Positions 51,966 through 63,130 of a stretch of DNA of 64,000 nt are shown here, piece by piece; position 1 is the stretch's first letter; each line of letters begins with the position of its first letter. Location: positions 3,604,753-3,668,752 of the forward strand of contig NC_091341.1 in assembly GCF_038502225.1 (NCBI RefSeq). Reading direction: 5' to 3'. The notes below the pieces were generated by a model. The model had not been told where the DNA came from and did no database searches. It saw only the letters and a program-made list of their open reading frames with translations. The stretch comes from Cherax quadricarinatus (Eukaryota > Arthropoda > Malacostraca > Decapoda > Parastacidae). The translations under genes and the position numbers were made by a program.

Positions 51966-52860
51966 ATGTAATGATCCACTATTGTAACTTTTTACGTCAC
52001 TTGAGCTGTTCCCAGCGGTTAGAAGCTTAGGGCTGGCTATTAACTATCTTCTAGCATTTTCCTCATGCTATCTGCAAACTGTGAGGCCTACTCCACCCTA
52101 CCCCATATGGTGTGTGGTTGGCATTCCGCTTGCTTCTCAGACAGACTGGCTGGTGCCATAATACCACTCTCACTACCATACTCTGACAACTTACCCTACT
52201 TCTGTTACTTGCTGCCTTTGCAACATCGCACAGCTCCTGATAACGCACCGAGAAGTGTAAAAGTAGTGAGCTAAACATTTCCACCCCCCGTGGTTTGTCT
52301 TGCATTTGTTAAGATCGCCTGTCTGCGATTGTTTTGCGCGCGCGCGCGCACACACACATACACACAATTGGTTTGGTTTAGGTATATATAAAGAACTTCA
52401 GGAAACATACCACAACGAGATTCAACAAACAGCAGACATCGAATTTCGAATCTCCAAGTAATTTTGTGCTAGTTAATTAATATTTTCGAGTATTAGTGAG
52501 AGAGAGGGAAAGGGGAGAGATAGAGGGGGGGGGGAATAATGCCATTATTGGCAGACTTCTCCCCTACTCGTCTGCCAATGGCCCTTCCGCTCTTTTCTTA
52601 CCAGTTCCCGAAGACTCATTTTCTGTTTTCTCAAACCCTTTCTCTTTTCTGTTCTTCTCCTCCTGTCTTCCTTTTCCCACCCTGCCATCGGCAGCAGTGA
52701 GTGATGTAGGGTGATGAAGCAGGGGGACTAAGACAACAGCTAGCGAGGGGGAGTCCCATCTTCGACAAGACCCGCCAGGGTAAATATCCCAGCTTGAGTG
52801 ATATGCACGAGTGAGTAATCAAGCAGCACATCATCTCCAGTGGGTGCTGAGAGTAGGTGG
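51966..52860. other. Spacer with short microsatellites
   Basis: (CG)n/(CA)n at about 52336-52367 and a GA/G-rich stretch at 52498-52535. No gene recognised. Confidence 0.4.
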
Positions 52861-53110
52861 CTGATAAGGTGGCAAGGGGGACGCTTCAGGGGATAGGGAA
52901 GAAAAGGTTGGTGGAGGGGGGCTAGATTCGTTAGGGCTAGGAGAGAGGCGGGGGCTGAGTTGATGGAGGCTAGTAGGGAGGGGGCTAAGTTGATGGAGGC
53001 AAGGCGGGAGGAGGGTGCGTGAGAGCAGGATGGGACTTGGAGGATGGAGGCTAGTAGGGGGATGCATGTGAGCAGACGTAATGGGAGGCTGAGAGTACAA
53101 GGGGAATGCA
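52861..53110. repeat. Purine-rich degenerate tandem repeat
   Basis: Diverged copies of GGGGGCTAAGTTGATGGAGG + CTAGTAGGG. Confidence 0.6.
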
Positions 53111-53211
53111 GAAGAATGAAGTACTACATAATAAGATCGGCAGACGACAACAAATGAAGAGGCAGACTTGCACTGATGGAAAGACGCATTAGTGTGATAA
53201 AACAGTGAGAA

Positions 53212-53284
53212 GACAAGTAACAGGGAAATGACAAGTAACAGGGAAATGACAAGTAACAGGGAATGACAAGTAACAGGGAAACCA
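53212..53284. repeat. 18-bp tandem repeat
   Basis: Four units of GACAAGTAACAGGGAAAT. Confidence 0.9.
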
Positions 53285-53316
53285 AGTTAAAATAAGAGAG
53301 AGGTAGAAGTAAATTC

Positions 53317-53317
53317 T

Positions 53318-53358
<41 letters not shown>
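53317..53358. repeat. (GA)n microsatellite
   Basis: GA run of about 20 units. Confidence 0.95.
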
Positions 53359-53359
<1 letters not shown>

Positions 53360-54190
53360 ATCCTTGACTGAGAGAGGGAGAAATAAATCCTTGAGTGGGA
53401 AAAGTGAGAAGGACAAAGAGTGAGTGAGAGAGAGGTCAACTTCACGTGTGAAATAAAAAATTACGACAAAGCCCGATAAAGTCATTTCAATTACTTGACG
53501 AGGAAAGGCAGGGGGCAAGAGTTGAAGCTTTGTCTCTGCCTGAAATGTTTGAGTTCTTGGTCCTCCAGCACCGAGCGTCGGGAATCAAGCAGCGAGTCTT
53601 CCAATTGGTATGCTAAGTAGGGCAAAACCTTTAGAGTAGCCATCTTCCTATTTTCTGTGTATAATCGATGTTTCATAAATGTGGTCTGACACAGTTTGCC
53701 GCTGACAGATGTGTCTCCACTTAGACTCACCCGAGAGGAGAGTATGAGGATGCCAGACTCGCTGAAGAGGAGAGTATGAGAAGGAAACTGCCAGAGAGGA
53801 GAGTAAGAGGTGGATAGAATCAAGCTGGACGGAGGTTAATATCAGCTGTTGTTGACACACGCAGATTGCCAGTTACCAACCCACGTTCCTTGTGATGCAG
53901 AGGCGTAATCAAGACGAAGAAATCTTCCCAGGGGCAGAGAAATGGGAAAGGAGATAAAAGAGAATGGAGGTCATAAGGAAGAGGAGAGGGGAAAGAGGGA
54001 AAAAGAAAGGAAGATATAAATTAAGACGTTCACACAGTGTTCAGATGAGTTCTTATACGTCTTTCAATACACAGTATACTTCTTGATGATTGCCTTCCGC
54101 TTCTCTCCCTGTTTTCTTGGCCGCTTTTTGTTTTAAAATGAAATTGGTTACACCCACAGTATATGGCTACAACTGTTCTTTATGATAGTT
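53359..54190. other. Spacer without gene
   Basis: Imperfect repeats of GAGGAGAGTATGAG occur at 53728-53810. Otherwise unremarkable. Confidence 0.4.
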
Positions 54191-54194
54191 ACAA

Positions 54195-54357
54195 AGTGGT
54201 GACACACACGCAATGTTAGGTAACAGTTACATTGTGGGAACAAAAGCTAGCTCTGTGTTCCTGTCGCCTTCTATCACACAAGATGAGATTCATTCATGGA
54301 GTAATGAAATCTGTCAGCCTGAGCTGGGTGGCTTCAGTAGGACAGTGTGGATATTGT
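54195..54357 (+). repeat. REP-A copy, left part (interrupted)
   Basis: GGTAACAGTTACATTGTGGG, TGTCAGCCTGAGCTGGGTGG, ending GTGTGGATATTGT (54345-54357). Continues after 55045 with the same 13 bases. Confidence 0.7.
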
Positions 54358-55044
54358 TAGGTAAAAGGACACAAGTGCAACTAATGTGACATTTCATTGT
54401 GGCAACGTTTCGCTCTCCAGGAGCTTTGTCAAGCCGTTAAAAAAATACATGGACACAGAGGATATATATAGGCTTAGAGTGAGGTGTAATACTAGTGGTA
54501 GTAATAGTAGTATCAGTTGTAGTAGTAGTATTAGTTGTAGTAATAATATTAGTTGTAGTAGCAGTAGTAGTAATATTAGTTGTAGTAGTAATATTAGTTG
54601 TAGTAGTAGTAATATTAGTTGTAGTAGTAGTAGTATTAGTTGTAGTAGTAGTAGTATTAGTTGTAGTAGTAGTATTAGTTGTAGTAGTAGTAGTATTAGT
54701 TGTAGTAGTAGTAATATTAGTTGTAGTAGTAGTAATATTAGTTGTAGTAGTAGTAATATTAGTTGTAGTAGTAGTAATATTAGTTGTAGTAGTAGTAATA
54801 TTAGTTGTAGTAGTAGTAATATTAGTTGTAGTAGTAGTAATATTAGTTGTAGTAGTAATATTAGTTGTAGTAGTAGTAATATTAGTTGTAGTAGTAGTAA
54901 TAATAGTTGTAGTAGTAGTAATAATAGTTGTAGTAGTAGTAATAATAGTTGTAGTAATAGTAGTAATATTAGCTGTAGTAGTATTAGCTGTAGTAGAAGT
55001 ACTAATACAATATGATAGAACAATCAACTTGCACCTGAGATATT
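54358..55044. mobile_element. Insertion in REP-A: HF subtype-2 arm plus expanded GTA array
   Basis: GTGTGGATATTGT is repeated on both sides (54345-54357, 55045-55057). The insert begins TAGGTAAAAGGACACAAGTG, contains a subtype-2 hammerhead-like arm on the minus strand at 54395-54438 (stem I GGC/GCC, box UUGACAA, GAAACGUU), then the (GTA)n-type array. No second HF arm is recognisable. Confidence 0.7.
54485..55012. repeat. GTA/ATT compound minisatellite
   Basis: Units of about 21-24 bp: TAGTTGTAGTAGTAGTAATAT and variants. Frames on both strands are open for about 190-210 codons as artefacts (poly-Ser/Cys, poly-Leu, poly-Thr). Confidence 0.95.
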
Positions 55045-55057
55045 GTGTGGATATTGT

Positions 55058-55135
55058 CTAGCATTCTTTCGTGTGTGCTCAGTAGCTACGGCAGCTGTGA
55101 GCAGCGTAACTGGGGATGGAACTTATAGCAGTCGT
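55058..55135 (+). repeat. REP-A copy, right part
   Basis: GTGCTCAGTAGCTACGGCAG and CGTAACTGG complete the copy begun at 54195. Confidence 0.65.
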
Positions 55136-56985
55136 AGACAGGATGACGTGCGAGTTCATGGAAAAGACAGCTAGCAGAGTAATTGGAAGTTCACACCAAG
55201 GCTAGATGCTGTCAAGACCATCTACTTCTACCTAGATTAAGGACTATCGTCAAGTATTTAAGTGTATGAGACAAGTAGAACGAGTGTGAGTGAGAACACG
55301 GGTAATTAAGGCGTTCTTCAGATTTCCCCCCACCCAATTAGTACCCAGACACTTATTTCAAGTCCTGACACTCCCACACCCCTCATCCTTATCCTCCTCT
55401 CACATGTCCCCTTCTAGCTCTTTTCCCCTAGTTCTTCCCCCCACAAATTTCCCGTCGCTCTAACCGCCTCCCCTCTTTCCTCACACAACTGCAGTCTCGT
55501 GCCGCTGAAATGAGTCTTCTGTAGCAGGGGTGGTAGTGGGTAGCCAGTTCTCGCACCAAGAGCTTAGCTTGATGTTATGCACCTCATACCCATCCTATGG
55601 GCTGTAGTCAAAGGATTACAGAATGACATAATGGGCCCAGGGACCGTGTTCCAATATTAGTATGTGCTAAGCAACTTAAAGGGTTAATGAAATATTTACA
55701 TAAATATTACAACCCAGGAGTCCCAAAGGCCTGTTATCCTGGGTGTAAAGGGAGCAAAATAGACACAGCAGAAAAACTTTTTGACTTGTATTATCTTTCA
55801 CCAGTTTAGAACAGAAGTATGTACACTATATACACTATGTACAACAATAGGCATTAGTGCACTCCACGGTTAGCAAGGCAGAATAGAAGCCATTAGAGAG
55901 CAGACCGTGCTTCAACCAGCTCTAGAATGGGAATGACAAGGGCAGACAGGTGAGTGGTACCCACATCACCTCTGCGGTTGCCAAAGCCATCTTCTCATTG
56001 GCTGGAACCTGCGTACTGATTGAACGATGGGGCCCCATCGTCAACCCTTAGCCCCTGGTTCGCTGGTTGGGGGAGATAGCCTTTCAGTGAGTGTACACAT
56101 GCGCCGAATAAATGTTACGTACTCTTTGCATGCCACATTAAACGACAGTGGTAACTACGCGTTTGCAATTATGAATTCAGTCACAGTAACATTACTTTGT
56201 AAACGTACGTGGTTTTAGTTATTTACACTACACACGATTTAACAAAATATGATTGATGTGATTATGAATTATCTAAAACAGACTAAAATAAGGTATTTTT
56301 CCGATTTGGCTGGTAATATGGCACTGTGGATAAAATAGTTGGTATTTCTTGAACATTTGTGAGGGAGTTGTGTCTGAATTCACAAAGTTTACACTTAGTT
56401 ACGTCTACATCACTTGTGGTGCAATTTCCCAGAAGTACTTGTAGCCCAGCTGATGCTGGGCAGTAGTGACATCCAAGAGTCTGCTGAACTTGTTGGTTGT
56501 ACCATAGACATGTGGCTTCTCCTACATGACAATAATGATAGATGGATTGACTGGTATCACTTCCTCCTCCTCCTCTCTCCCACTCCTCTCTCTCAATTCA
56601 GTGAAATTCAATTCAAATTAAATTCGTATTATAATTAACAGTTAGAGGTTGTAATCTCCTTCCTCCTTGGAGAAATACATACACCTTTAATAATACATTG
56701 GTTCTAAATGCATTTGAAGAATAATGTGAAGTGAAATCCACAAAAGGTGCACTGACTCCAGTTTGCATGTCTTCGATAATTGCATCTGGTTCCTGACACA
56801 AGCACATCACAGTTGATACATATAAAGGTAAGAGCATTTATGGATGACAGGGAATCACTTAAAATTAAGGAGTCAACTCGAGATACTTGGACACACATGA
56901 GTGCAAGTGCAGCTAAAAGTTTTACAAAGGATCCAGAACTTTTCATCACTCTCTTCAAATATAAGCGTAATGGTAAGACCTGTGA
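55136..56985. other. Long spacer without recognised gene
   Basis: About 1.85 kb. 55575-55610 (CACCTCATACCCATCCTATG) matches the minus orientation of REP-B. The remainder is AT-rich with no exon-like signal. Confidence 0.4.
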
Positions 56986-57200
56986 CTAAAAGAAGGAAGT
57001 GTAAAATAAACTGTGAAAAGCAGGAGTGTAACTGGCACAGTAAGATGTCGGCGTCCATTGGCCTAGACTAGTCAACCTGCTGACAGCAAATATCCAACAT
57101 TGCCGCAACAAATTTCAAAGTTTACCAGAGTAAATTGGATCACTACCTCTGGCATGTGCCAGATCAATCAGGCTGTGATGGATATGTACGCCACCATGTC
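56986..57200 (+). mobile_element. LINE-B-like 3' coding end, diverged
   Basis: AAACTGTGAAAAGCAGGAGT and CCAGATCAATCAGGCTGTGA + TGGATATGTA. Translation in shifting frames resembles the LINE C-terminus. A likely continuation of the tail (GAGCCTGGCCCAAAGGAGTA, ACTCGAAACTCAAAGGTAAA) is at 57357-57407. Confidence 0.6.
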
Positions 57201-58495
57201 GCCATTTTTGAACTTCCCTGTACCAGTGTCCTCCATAGAGGTCTACATGACCCAAGTGGTCTGTGACCGGTATCCCCTCTCTGCCATGTGTGGAGGAAAG
57301 GGGGGGGGGGTACACCTGCTCTTTCTCACCATGCTATAGTGCCATGTGCTAACTCACGAGCCTGGCCCAAAGGAGTAAAATAAAAACACTCGAAACTCAA
57401 AGGTAAAGGGAGGATGTGGCCCTTGCAATATGAGAAAATGAGATCTATTTATTACTAGAGTCTTATGAATGTCATAGTGTTCTGACATCTTGAGAGTAAC
57501 ACTCGCCTTTGCCAGTTATCTGGCAACCGTGCCCCAGGGTAGAGCTAACATCTGTAGGTTCGGCTGTTTGAATTCCTGGAGGGCTGTCTCGTCTCAGGAA
57601 CCAAAGCAGCAGCACGAGCACTCGTAATTTTTCAGTTTGAGATCTCGATCCAGGGTCCAGCAGCTAAGTGTGTTTGGAAATAACCTAACCGTCACAGTTT
57701 AACAGCTGAAGGGTGTACACAACTGCTACAGCAGTATATATACTACTGATAAATTTAGTACTGTTCCCTGAACATATTAGAGAGAGACCCAGCACCTTTG
57801 GATTATTAAGTACCGAGACTCGTTTAAGTGTTTATCAATGGACTTTCTAGACTAATGCACACTTCTAGAGTGGACTGTGAGATCGAGGAAATTACCGTCA
57901 CATGTGCTAAGCGAGTGTAAACCGTAATGATTGAAGACAGTCGCGATTGGCGACAACTTAAGACCTGGGTTAATGGGCACCCTGTCTTGACCTCAATACG
58001 AGCCCAAGTCCTCAGGTTTAATTAATACACCTTGGGAAGGGGATCAGTTAAAATCCATTCTCTGTACCTTGTTCATTAAATAGTTTGCAATTTATAATTT
58101 GCGCAAGGCAGGTAGGGACCTGATTGGTATATACATTGTTAGCATAGGGCAAGTGGGGCCACCAAACTCGAAAGATGGTCAAAGTGTCATTTCAACGCAT
58201 ATTGTATTTACTCTTGTGTGAACCCCCTGACCTGAACCCCGACTTCATTCACCGTCAAATCTGATGAACCTTGAGCCTGGTAACGAATCAGGAACTAGAT
58301 GTCAACAAGGACATCTTATTTGTAATTGAAGAGTCCAAAAGTAATTATTGACGACTTCTATTTGGAGGATACTGTTTATCAAATCTTGACAGTCTGTGTC
58401 TAGGCTGACAAGCTCTGGCTGAACAGACTGACATTAATTTGCAGAGTCCGTCAAGTATATACTCTTGAAACTGGTCACAGGTATGCCCGTGCATA
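57201..58495. other. Spacer without recognised gene
   Basis: Apart from the tail scrap at 57357-57407, nothing is recognised. Confidence 0.35.
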
Positions 58496-58504
58496 TCTGT
58501 GGCT

Positions 58505-58622
58505 TCGTTAGTGGGTGTGTTGCAAGGACGAACAGCCTGACTTACTGTAGGTCAAGCAGTACTCCTGCAGTGACTGGGCCGCGGGGGCAGTCATCCCTTG
58601 AAGCATCACCAGGTAGATAGTA
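58505..58622 (+). mobile_element. LINE-A 3' tail, diverged
   Basis: AGGACGAACAGCCTGACTTA, CTGGGCCGCGGGGGCAGTCA and CACCAGGTAGATAG. Confidence 0.6.
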
Positions 58623-58689
58623 CTGTACTGTGAGTTTACAATATGTTTGTAATGTTTCCAAGGTGATACAGAGGATGAGGGTGGCGGTA

Positions 58690-59530
58690 CGAGGGTGAGG
58701 GTAAAGGTGAGGGCAGCGGAGAACAACATGACGTTCATTGGTGGTAAGTTCCAACTGCTTAAGAATGAAGAACTCGACAGGAACACTGTATACAAAACTC
58801 AAGAGGATCGTCAAATAGAACGAAAGGAACACGTGAAAGACTTGGAAATAATTATGTCAACTGACCTTTCTTTCAAAGAACAGTATGACAGGAGGATAAT
58901 GGGGTGGATAATGAGATCCTTCAAAACAAGGGAAATAGTGCCAGTGGTGACACTTCAAATCGCTTGAGCTCCCTCCTTTGGAATATTGCTCATTGTTGAC
59001 AACCCTGTTGAGGGCAGGAGAAATATCAAAACTGGAACAGATTCAGAGATCGTTGACGGCCCGCATAGAGCCAATTAAGCATTTAAATTACTGGGAATGC
59101 CTGGCTTAAAATTTTAGACATGTACTCACTGAAGCAGAGAGAGATTCATTGTAATATATACCTGGAAAGTACTAGAGGGCCTGGTTCCAAATCTGCACAC
59201 TGCCATAATATACTGGAGCGAGAGATATGGGAGGAAATGTAAAACAAATCCAGTGAAAAGCAGGCGTGAAAAACATCCGTGGCCCCAGTTTATTTAGTAT
59301 CTTACCAGAAGATATCAGTAACACTGCTGGAACAAGTGCAGAAGTCTTCAAGAGGAAGCTGGAAAAGTATCACCAGGTGCCAAATCAACTAGTCTGTGAT
59401 GGATGTGGGCCAGCTGGCCACCAGCAGCAACAGCCTGGTTGACCAGACTAGCACCAGACAAGCCTGGTCCATGGCCGGGCTCCGGGAGTAGAAAGACTCC
59501 CGAAACTCATCAAAGGTATATCAAAGGAGG
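58690..59530 (+). pseudogene. LINE-B copy: RT C-terminal half and tail
   Basis: About 840 bases. The first frame (58695-58967) gives NNMTFIGGKFQLLKNEEL.., QIERKEHVKDLEIIMSTDLSFKEQ and IMGWIMRSFKTRE, clearly homologous to the region after FADD in LINE-A. A stop and several frameshifts follow, with readable LRAGEISKLEQIQRSLTARIEPIKHLNYWE. It ends with the LINE-B tail (GGTTGACCAGACTAGCACCA, GGCCGGGCTCCGGGAGTAGA) and terminal CATCAAAGGTATATCAAAGG. It links the LINE-B tail to a reverse transcriptase in the same family group as LINE-A. Confidence 0.85.
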
Positions 59531-59879
59531 GTGGCGGTTCGAGGGTAAGGGTGGTGGTGGGTGAGGTTAAAGTTGGTTGAAGGGGAATGGGGATTGTGGG
59601 TGTTTGGGTAGTGGGTAAGGGTGGGTGGAGGGAAGGTCTTGAACTGAGGTGTGGGACCAGACTCTCACATGACCCATACTAATTAAGAGAAGCCCCCTAA
59701 TGAAGCCTCTTAAAGTAGCTGAATGCCTAAGCGAAGCCTCTTACCCTACCTGAGGGGTATTGAGGGCGTGGGATGTGGTGGAGGCGGGTTATAGTTAAGG
59801 AAGGTTGTGGATTGGGGTGGTGTGGGGATGGGTTGTGGTGGGTCGTGTTGGCCACATTACAAAAAAAATGATTAAATAA
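59531..59879. other. GT-rich spacer
   Basis: GGGTGGTGG-rich, with a short repeat GAAGCCTCTTA (59693-59745). No gene. Confidence 0.4.
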
Positions 59880-60410
59880 TTAAATATTCCTGAAGAGATA
59901 CCTTAAAGTTGTTCCCTGAATATTAGGAGAGAAGTAAATAATGAAACTGAATGTTATAGGAATGCAATAAGAAACATGAGTAGATCTATAACCCACTATG
60001 ATAACATGAACATAGACAAGTAAGTTTATGGAGCAACTTGTAGTGTCTGGTAGTTTGGCAGACACACAGATGATCTATCGAAATGCAAAGTATGTGGCCA
60101 GCCCTATGGTCACTATCTTGAACACTATGCTTAATTGTCCACTTATTGGAGAATATAGCGATAGACAGTATAATAGCCTATGTGACATGTCAAGATATCT
60201 TATTAATGAAAATAAGATACAAGATATATTAAGCAGATTTCCTAACTTTGCTTGTAACAGATAAGTGATCTGTAGATATAAATCCAGATGTACTCCTGTT
60301 AACCCTTTTGGGGCATAGTTCCTAAGCCTTTTTGTGTATCCATATGCTCTTGCGCTACCGTTCACAGGATGAATATGAGGTGCACAATAAACTAGCCACT
60401 TTGGTGGCTT
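59880..60410 (+). repeat. REP-B, longest copy, with open frame
   Basis: The longest copy of the family. An open frame at 60028-60264 encodes 78 residues containing LADTQMIYRNAKYV, ATILNTMLNCPLIGEYSDRQYN and DILSRFPNFACN. Its end is echoed at 9625-9680 and 6540-6560. The protein is not recognised. The 3' part (GTTAACCCTTTTGGGGCATA, TGTGTATCCATATGCTCTTG, GTGCACAATAAACTAGCCAC) is the most widely shared block. Confidence 0.6.
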
Positions 60411-60419
60411 GAGAACGCC

Positions 60420-60800
60420 TCATCTGATCGGCTACACATATCCAGCATTGATTACCGTAATCTGGAAAATCAAAATAAATTTTTGAAACGGTTACGAGAC
60501 AGCAGATTACGATTTTATGGAGAAAAATAAGCTGTACATTATAATTTACATCTGGAAAATCCTAAGAGGGATTGGTCTGAAATCTGTATACAGAAATCAT
60601 TCCCTGTGAAAACAAACATACCTCCAATGAAAAGCAAGAGTTCCGTGAGTACTATAAGAGAAAACACTCAGCATGGCTTTAAAGGGGAAAGGTCATGCCT
60701 ATCACACCTTTTAAATCACCATGACAAAATTACGGAGGTCTTGGAGGGGGAAACAAGTGTTGTTTTGAAAATGCATTTGACAACTGCGATCATGATGTAA
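60420..60800 (+). pseudogene. Scrambled LINE RT fragments
   Basis: First comes the C-terminal block (KLYIIIYIWKILRGIGL, 60530-60590; PPMKSKSSVSTIRENT, 60620-60668). The next bases encode the N-terminal RT block QHGFKGERSCLSHLLNHHDKITEVLEGE (60670-60755), which normally lies several hundred residues upstream. Two LINE pieces have therefore been joined out of order in the same orientation. Confidence 0.75.
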
Positions 60801-60879
60801 GAGCTCATTAAAGGAACTTAATTGGCATCACGAGGAAATTTTTAGGGGACTGCAATTGTTGCTGCAGCAATAAGGGAAC

Positions 60880-61142
60880 ACTGTATCAACATCCGGGGTC
60901 CCAGGCTATTCAACATCTTACCAGAAGATATGAGAAACATGGCTGGAACAAGTGTAGAAGCCTTCGAGATGAAACTGGACAAGTATCTTCAACAGGTGCC
61001 AGAGCAACCAGGCTGTGATGGGTATGTGGAACAACGGGCCTCCAGCAGCAACAGCCTGGTTGACCAAGCAAGCACCAGACGAGCCTGGTCCATGGCCGGG
61101 CTAAGAGAGTAGATAAACTCTCGAAACTCGTCAAAGGTGTGA
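60880..61142 (+). mobile_element. LINE-B 3' end
   Basis: CTATTCAACATCTTACCAGA, GAAACTGGACAAGTATCTTC, CCAGGCTGTGATGGGTATGT and GGTTGACCAAGCAAGCACCA, ending GAAACTCGTCAAAGGTGTGA. A 60-codon frame (60930-61112) is intact to the tail. Confidence 0.8.
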
Positions 61143-61279
61143 CAACTCATTTGAGGAGGATGAAGCAGGAGTGACATCAGGAAAAGTGGCTTTGTGTGTA
61201 TAAAGTCTCCAGTGTTCAAACTGCTAACAAAACAGATCACAACGAGTGACAGTGAGCAAAACGTAATCCAGTCTCAGCA

Positions 61280-61565
61280 GTGTGGGTAAGTTCAGTTACC
61301 TCGAGGCACGGTCCTGGCACTAGCACTGTCCTTCACCCTCACAGCAAAGAGACTCGGTCCTAGCACCAGCGCTGTTCCTCGCCTTCACAGCAGACAGACA
61401 AGAACACTAACCAACGTATGAAAGCAATCTCGTTAGAAAACAGAAAAACTACCAACATATCAACAAAGTTTTGCAATGGGTAAATAAAAATAAGGTGATA
61501 TTCAGTACTACCTAACTTCAACTGCTTAGATATGGGAGGAATGAAGACCTCACAAGGAGTGCAGA
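61280..61565 (+). pseudogene. Old LINE RT, left part (interrupted)
   Basis: RT block B-like sequence (CGAGGCACGGTCCTGGCACT) is tandemly duplicated in diverged form at about 61297-61392. The region after FADD follows (HINKVLQWVNKNKVIFST, LLRYGRNEDLTRSAEYSSQ). It is interrupted at about 61566 by a LINE-A 3' end. Confidence 0.7.
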
Positions 61566-61905
61566 ATACAGCTCTCAGTTAGGCCATCCCCCCAATGAAA
61601 AGCAGGGGTGTCACTAGCACGTTAAGAGACCATACAATAAGTGTCAGGGGCCCGAGACTGTTCAACTGCCTCCCAGCACACATAAGGGGGATTACCAACA
61701 GACCCCTGGCAGTCTTCAAGCTGGCACTGGACAAGCACCTAAAGTCAGTTCCGGATCAGCCGGGCTGTGGCTCGTACGTTGGTTTGCGTGCAGCCAGCAG
61801 CAACAGCCTGGTTGATCAGGCTCTGATCCCCCAGGAGGCCTGGTCACAGACCGGGCCGCGGGGGCGTTGACCCCCGGAACTCTCTCCAGGTAAACTCCAG
61901 GTACA
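61566..61905 (+). mobile_element. LINE-A 3' end nested in older LINE
   Basis: An open frame to 61870 (MKSRGVTSTLRDHTISVRGP.., DQPGCGSYVGLRAASSNSLV) and terminal CTCTCCAGGTAAACTCCAGG + TA. Closest in sequence to the minus-strand copy at 10597-10942. Confidence 0.85.
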
Positions 61906-62440
61906 ACATATGTAAAAATAATAATATCAGAGTTTTTCATTTGGAAACACAATAAGTTGCAACGAAGGTCAGGAATATAACAAGGTGAATTATGAAAACT
62001 TTCAAAACAAAAGAAACAACACCAGTTATGGTACTTTATGAATGACTTGTGCTCTCACAACTTGATTATTATTCTACGCTCACAGCATCTTTCAAGGCAG
62101 GAGAGATAGTGGAGCTGGAAAATATACACAGATAGTATACTGCCATCATGGAATCAATAAAACATCTAAACTATTGGAAAGGCATCAAAGCACTTGAATT
62201 GTTCTTTCTGGAATAGAGACTAGGGACATACCCGATAATATATACATGGAAGATACTTTACGGCCTCTTACCTAACCTGCTCACTGCTATAACTCTGAAG
62301 TGAAAGATACGGGATAAAGTGTGGAATAAACTGAGTGAAGAGCAGGTGGAAGAGGGAAGGAGAGCATAGGTACAACTACAGAACAGACTCATGGTCCAAG
62401 ACTCTTCAACCAACTACCACCAAGTTGTTCCCAGATACTA
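61906..62440 (+). pseudogene. Old LINE RT, right part
   Basis: Resumes with MKTFKTKETTPVMVLYE, then SFKAGEIVELENIHR, IKHLNYWKGIKALELFFLE and IIYTWKILYGLLPNLLTAI, broken by stops and frameshifts. Together with 61280-61565 it is one decayed element split by the nested LINE-A end. Confidence 0.75.
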
Positions 62441-62565
62441 CCTACCTGGAGTCTACCCGCCCCTGCAGCCCGGTCCATGACCAGGCCTCCCGGTAGATCA
62501 GGGTCTGATCAACTTGGCTGTTACTGCTGGCCGCACGTAGTCCAACGTACGAACCGTAGCTCTAT
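62441..62565 (-). mobile_element. LINE-A 3' tail (minus)
   Basis: CTACCTGGAGTCTACCCGCC, GCCCGGTCCATGACCAGGCC and TTACTGCTGGCCGCACGTAG. It sits inside the tail of the old LINE. Confidence 0.75.
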
Positions 62566-62599
62566 AGATCTCAAAAATATTACCGGAACGATAAGTTTT

Positions 62600-62765
62600 C
62601 GAGACAATGGGCAGTTTCCTTCTACAGTTCAGGATCAGCCGGGTTGTGATGGCTGTGTGGTCCTGCGGGTCGCTAGAACAGACTGGTTGATCAGGCGGTT
62701 AACAGGAGAGCCTGGTCTTATGCTGGGCTGCGGGAGTAGAGTTCTAGAAAGTGGTGACAGGCGAC
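62600..62765 (+). mobile_element. LINE 3' tail resumed, diverged
   Basis: CAGGATCAGCCGGGTTGTGA, TGGTTGATCAGGCGGTTAAC and GCTGGGCTGCGGGAGTAGAG. Probably the end of the element interrupted at 62441. Confidence 0.6.
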
Positions 62766-62836
62766 TTCTTGTATTAGTATTTACCATCTGTCAAAGGCTC
62801 TTGTCAAATGTACATTCGACCTGCTTTGTGTTAATG

Positions 62837-63130
62837 TGTGTATACTCACCGAGTTGTGTTTGCGGGGTAGATACTCAGCTCCTGGTTTCGCCTCTTACAT
62901 TACCTTAATGGGCATCATTAATTTTGGGGGACTTATCATATATACTCTTGAAGTTTGCCTCCACCGCTGCCTCTTCCAAGTCATTTCACTTCTTAACACT
63001 TTAAGCTTGATCGCGTTCGTCATCACCAAGGATTGTGTGTGTCTCTTGGGGCTTGTCTGTCTCTCCCAGTCGCGAGCCTATATACAGAGGCAAACCTCAA
63101 GTCTCTATTTTGTCCCCTTCCACGATTTTC
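62837..63130 (-). mobile_element. LINE-C 3' end fragment
   Basis: CTCACCGAGTTGTGTTTGCG, AGCTCCTGGTTTCGCCTCTT and CCTCCACCGCTGCCTCTTCC, corresponding to the antisense 3' end of the family also seen at 4005-4110. Diverged; no intact coding. Confidence 0.45.

Noticed and set aside
54386..55061. Serine-rich, leucine-rich and threonine-rich frames
   Set aside because: All are the GTA/ATT array in different frames.
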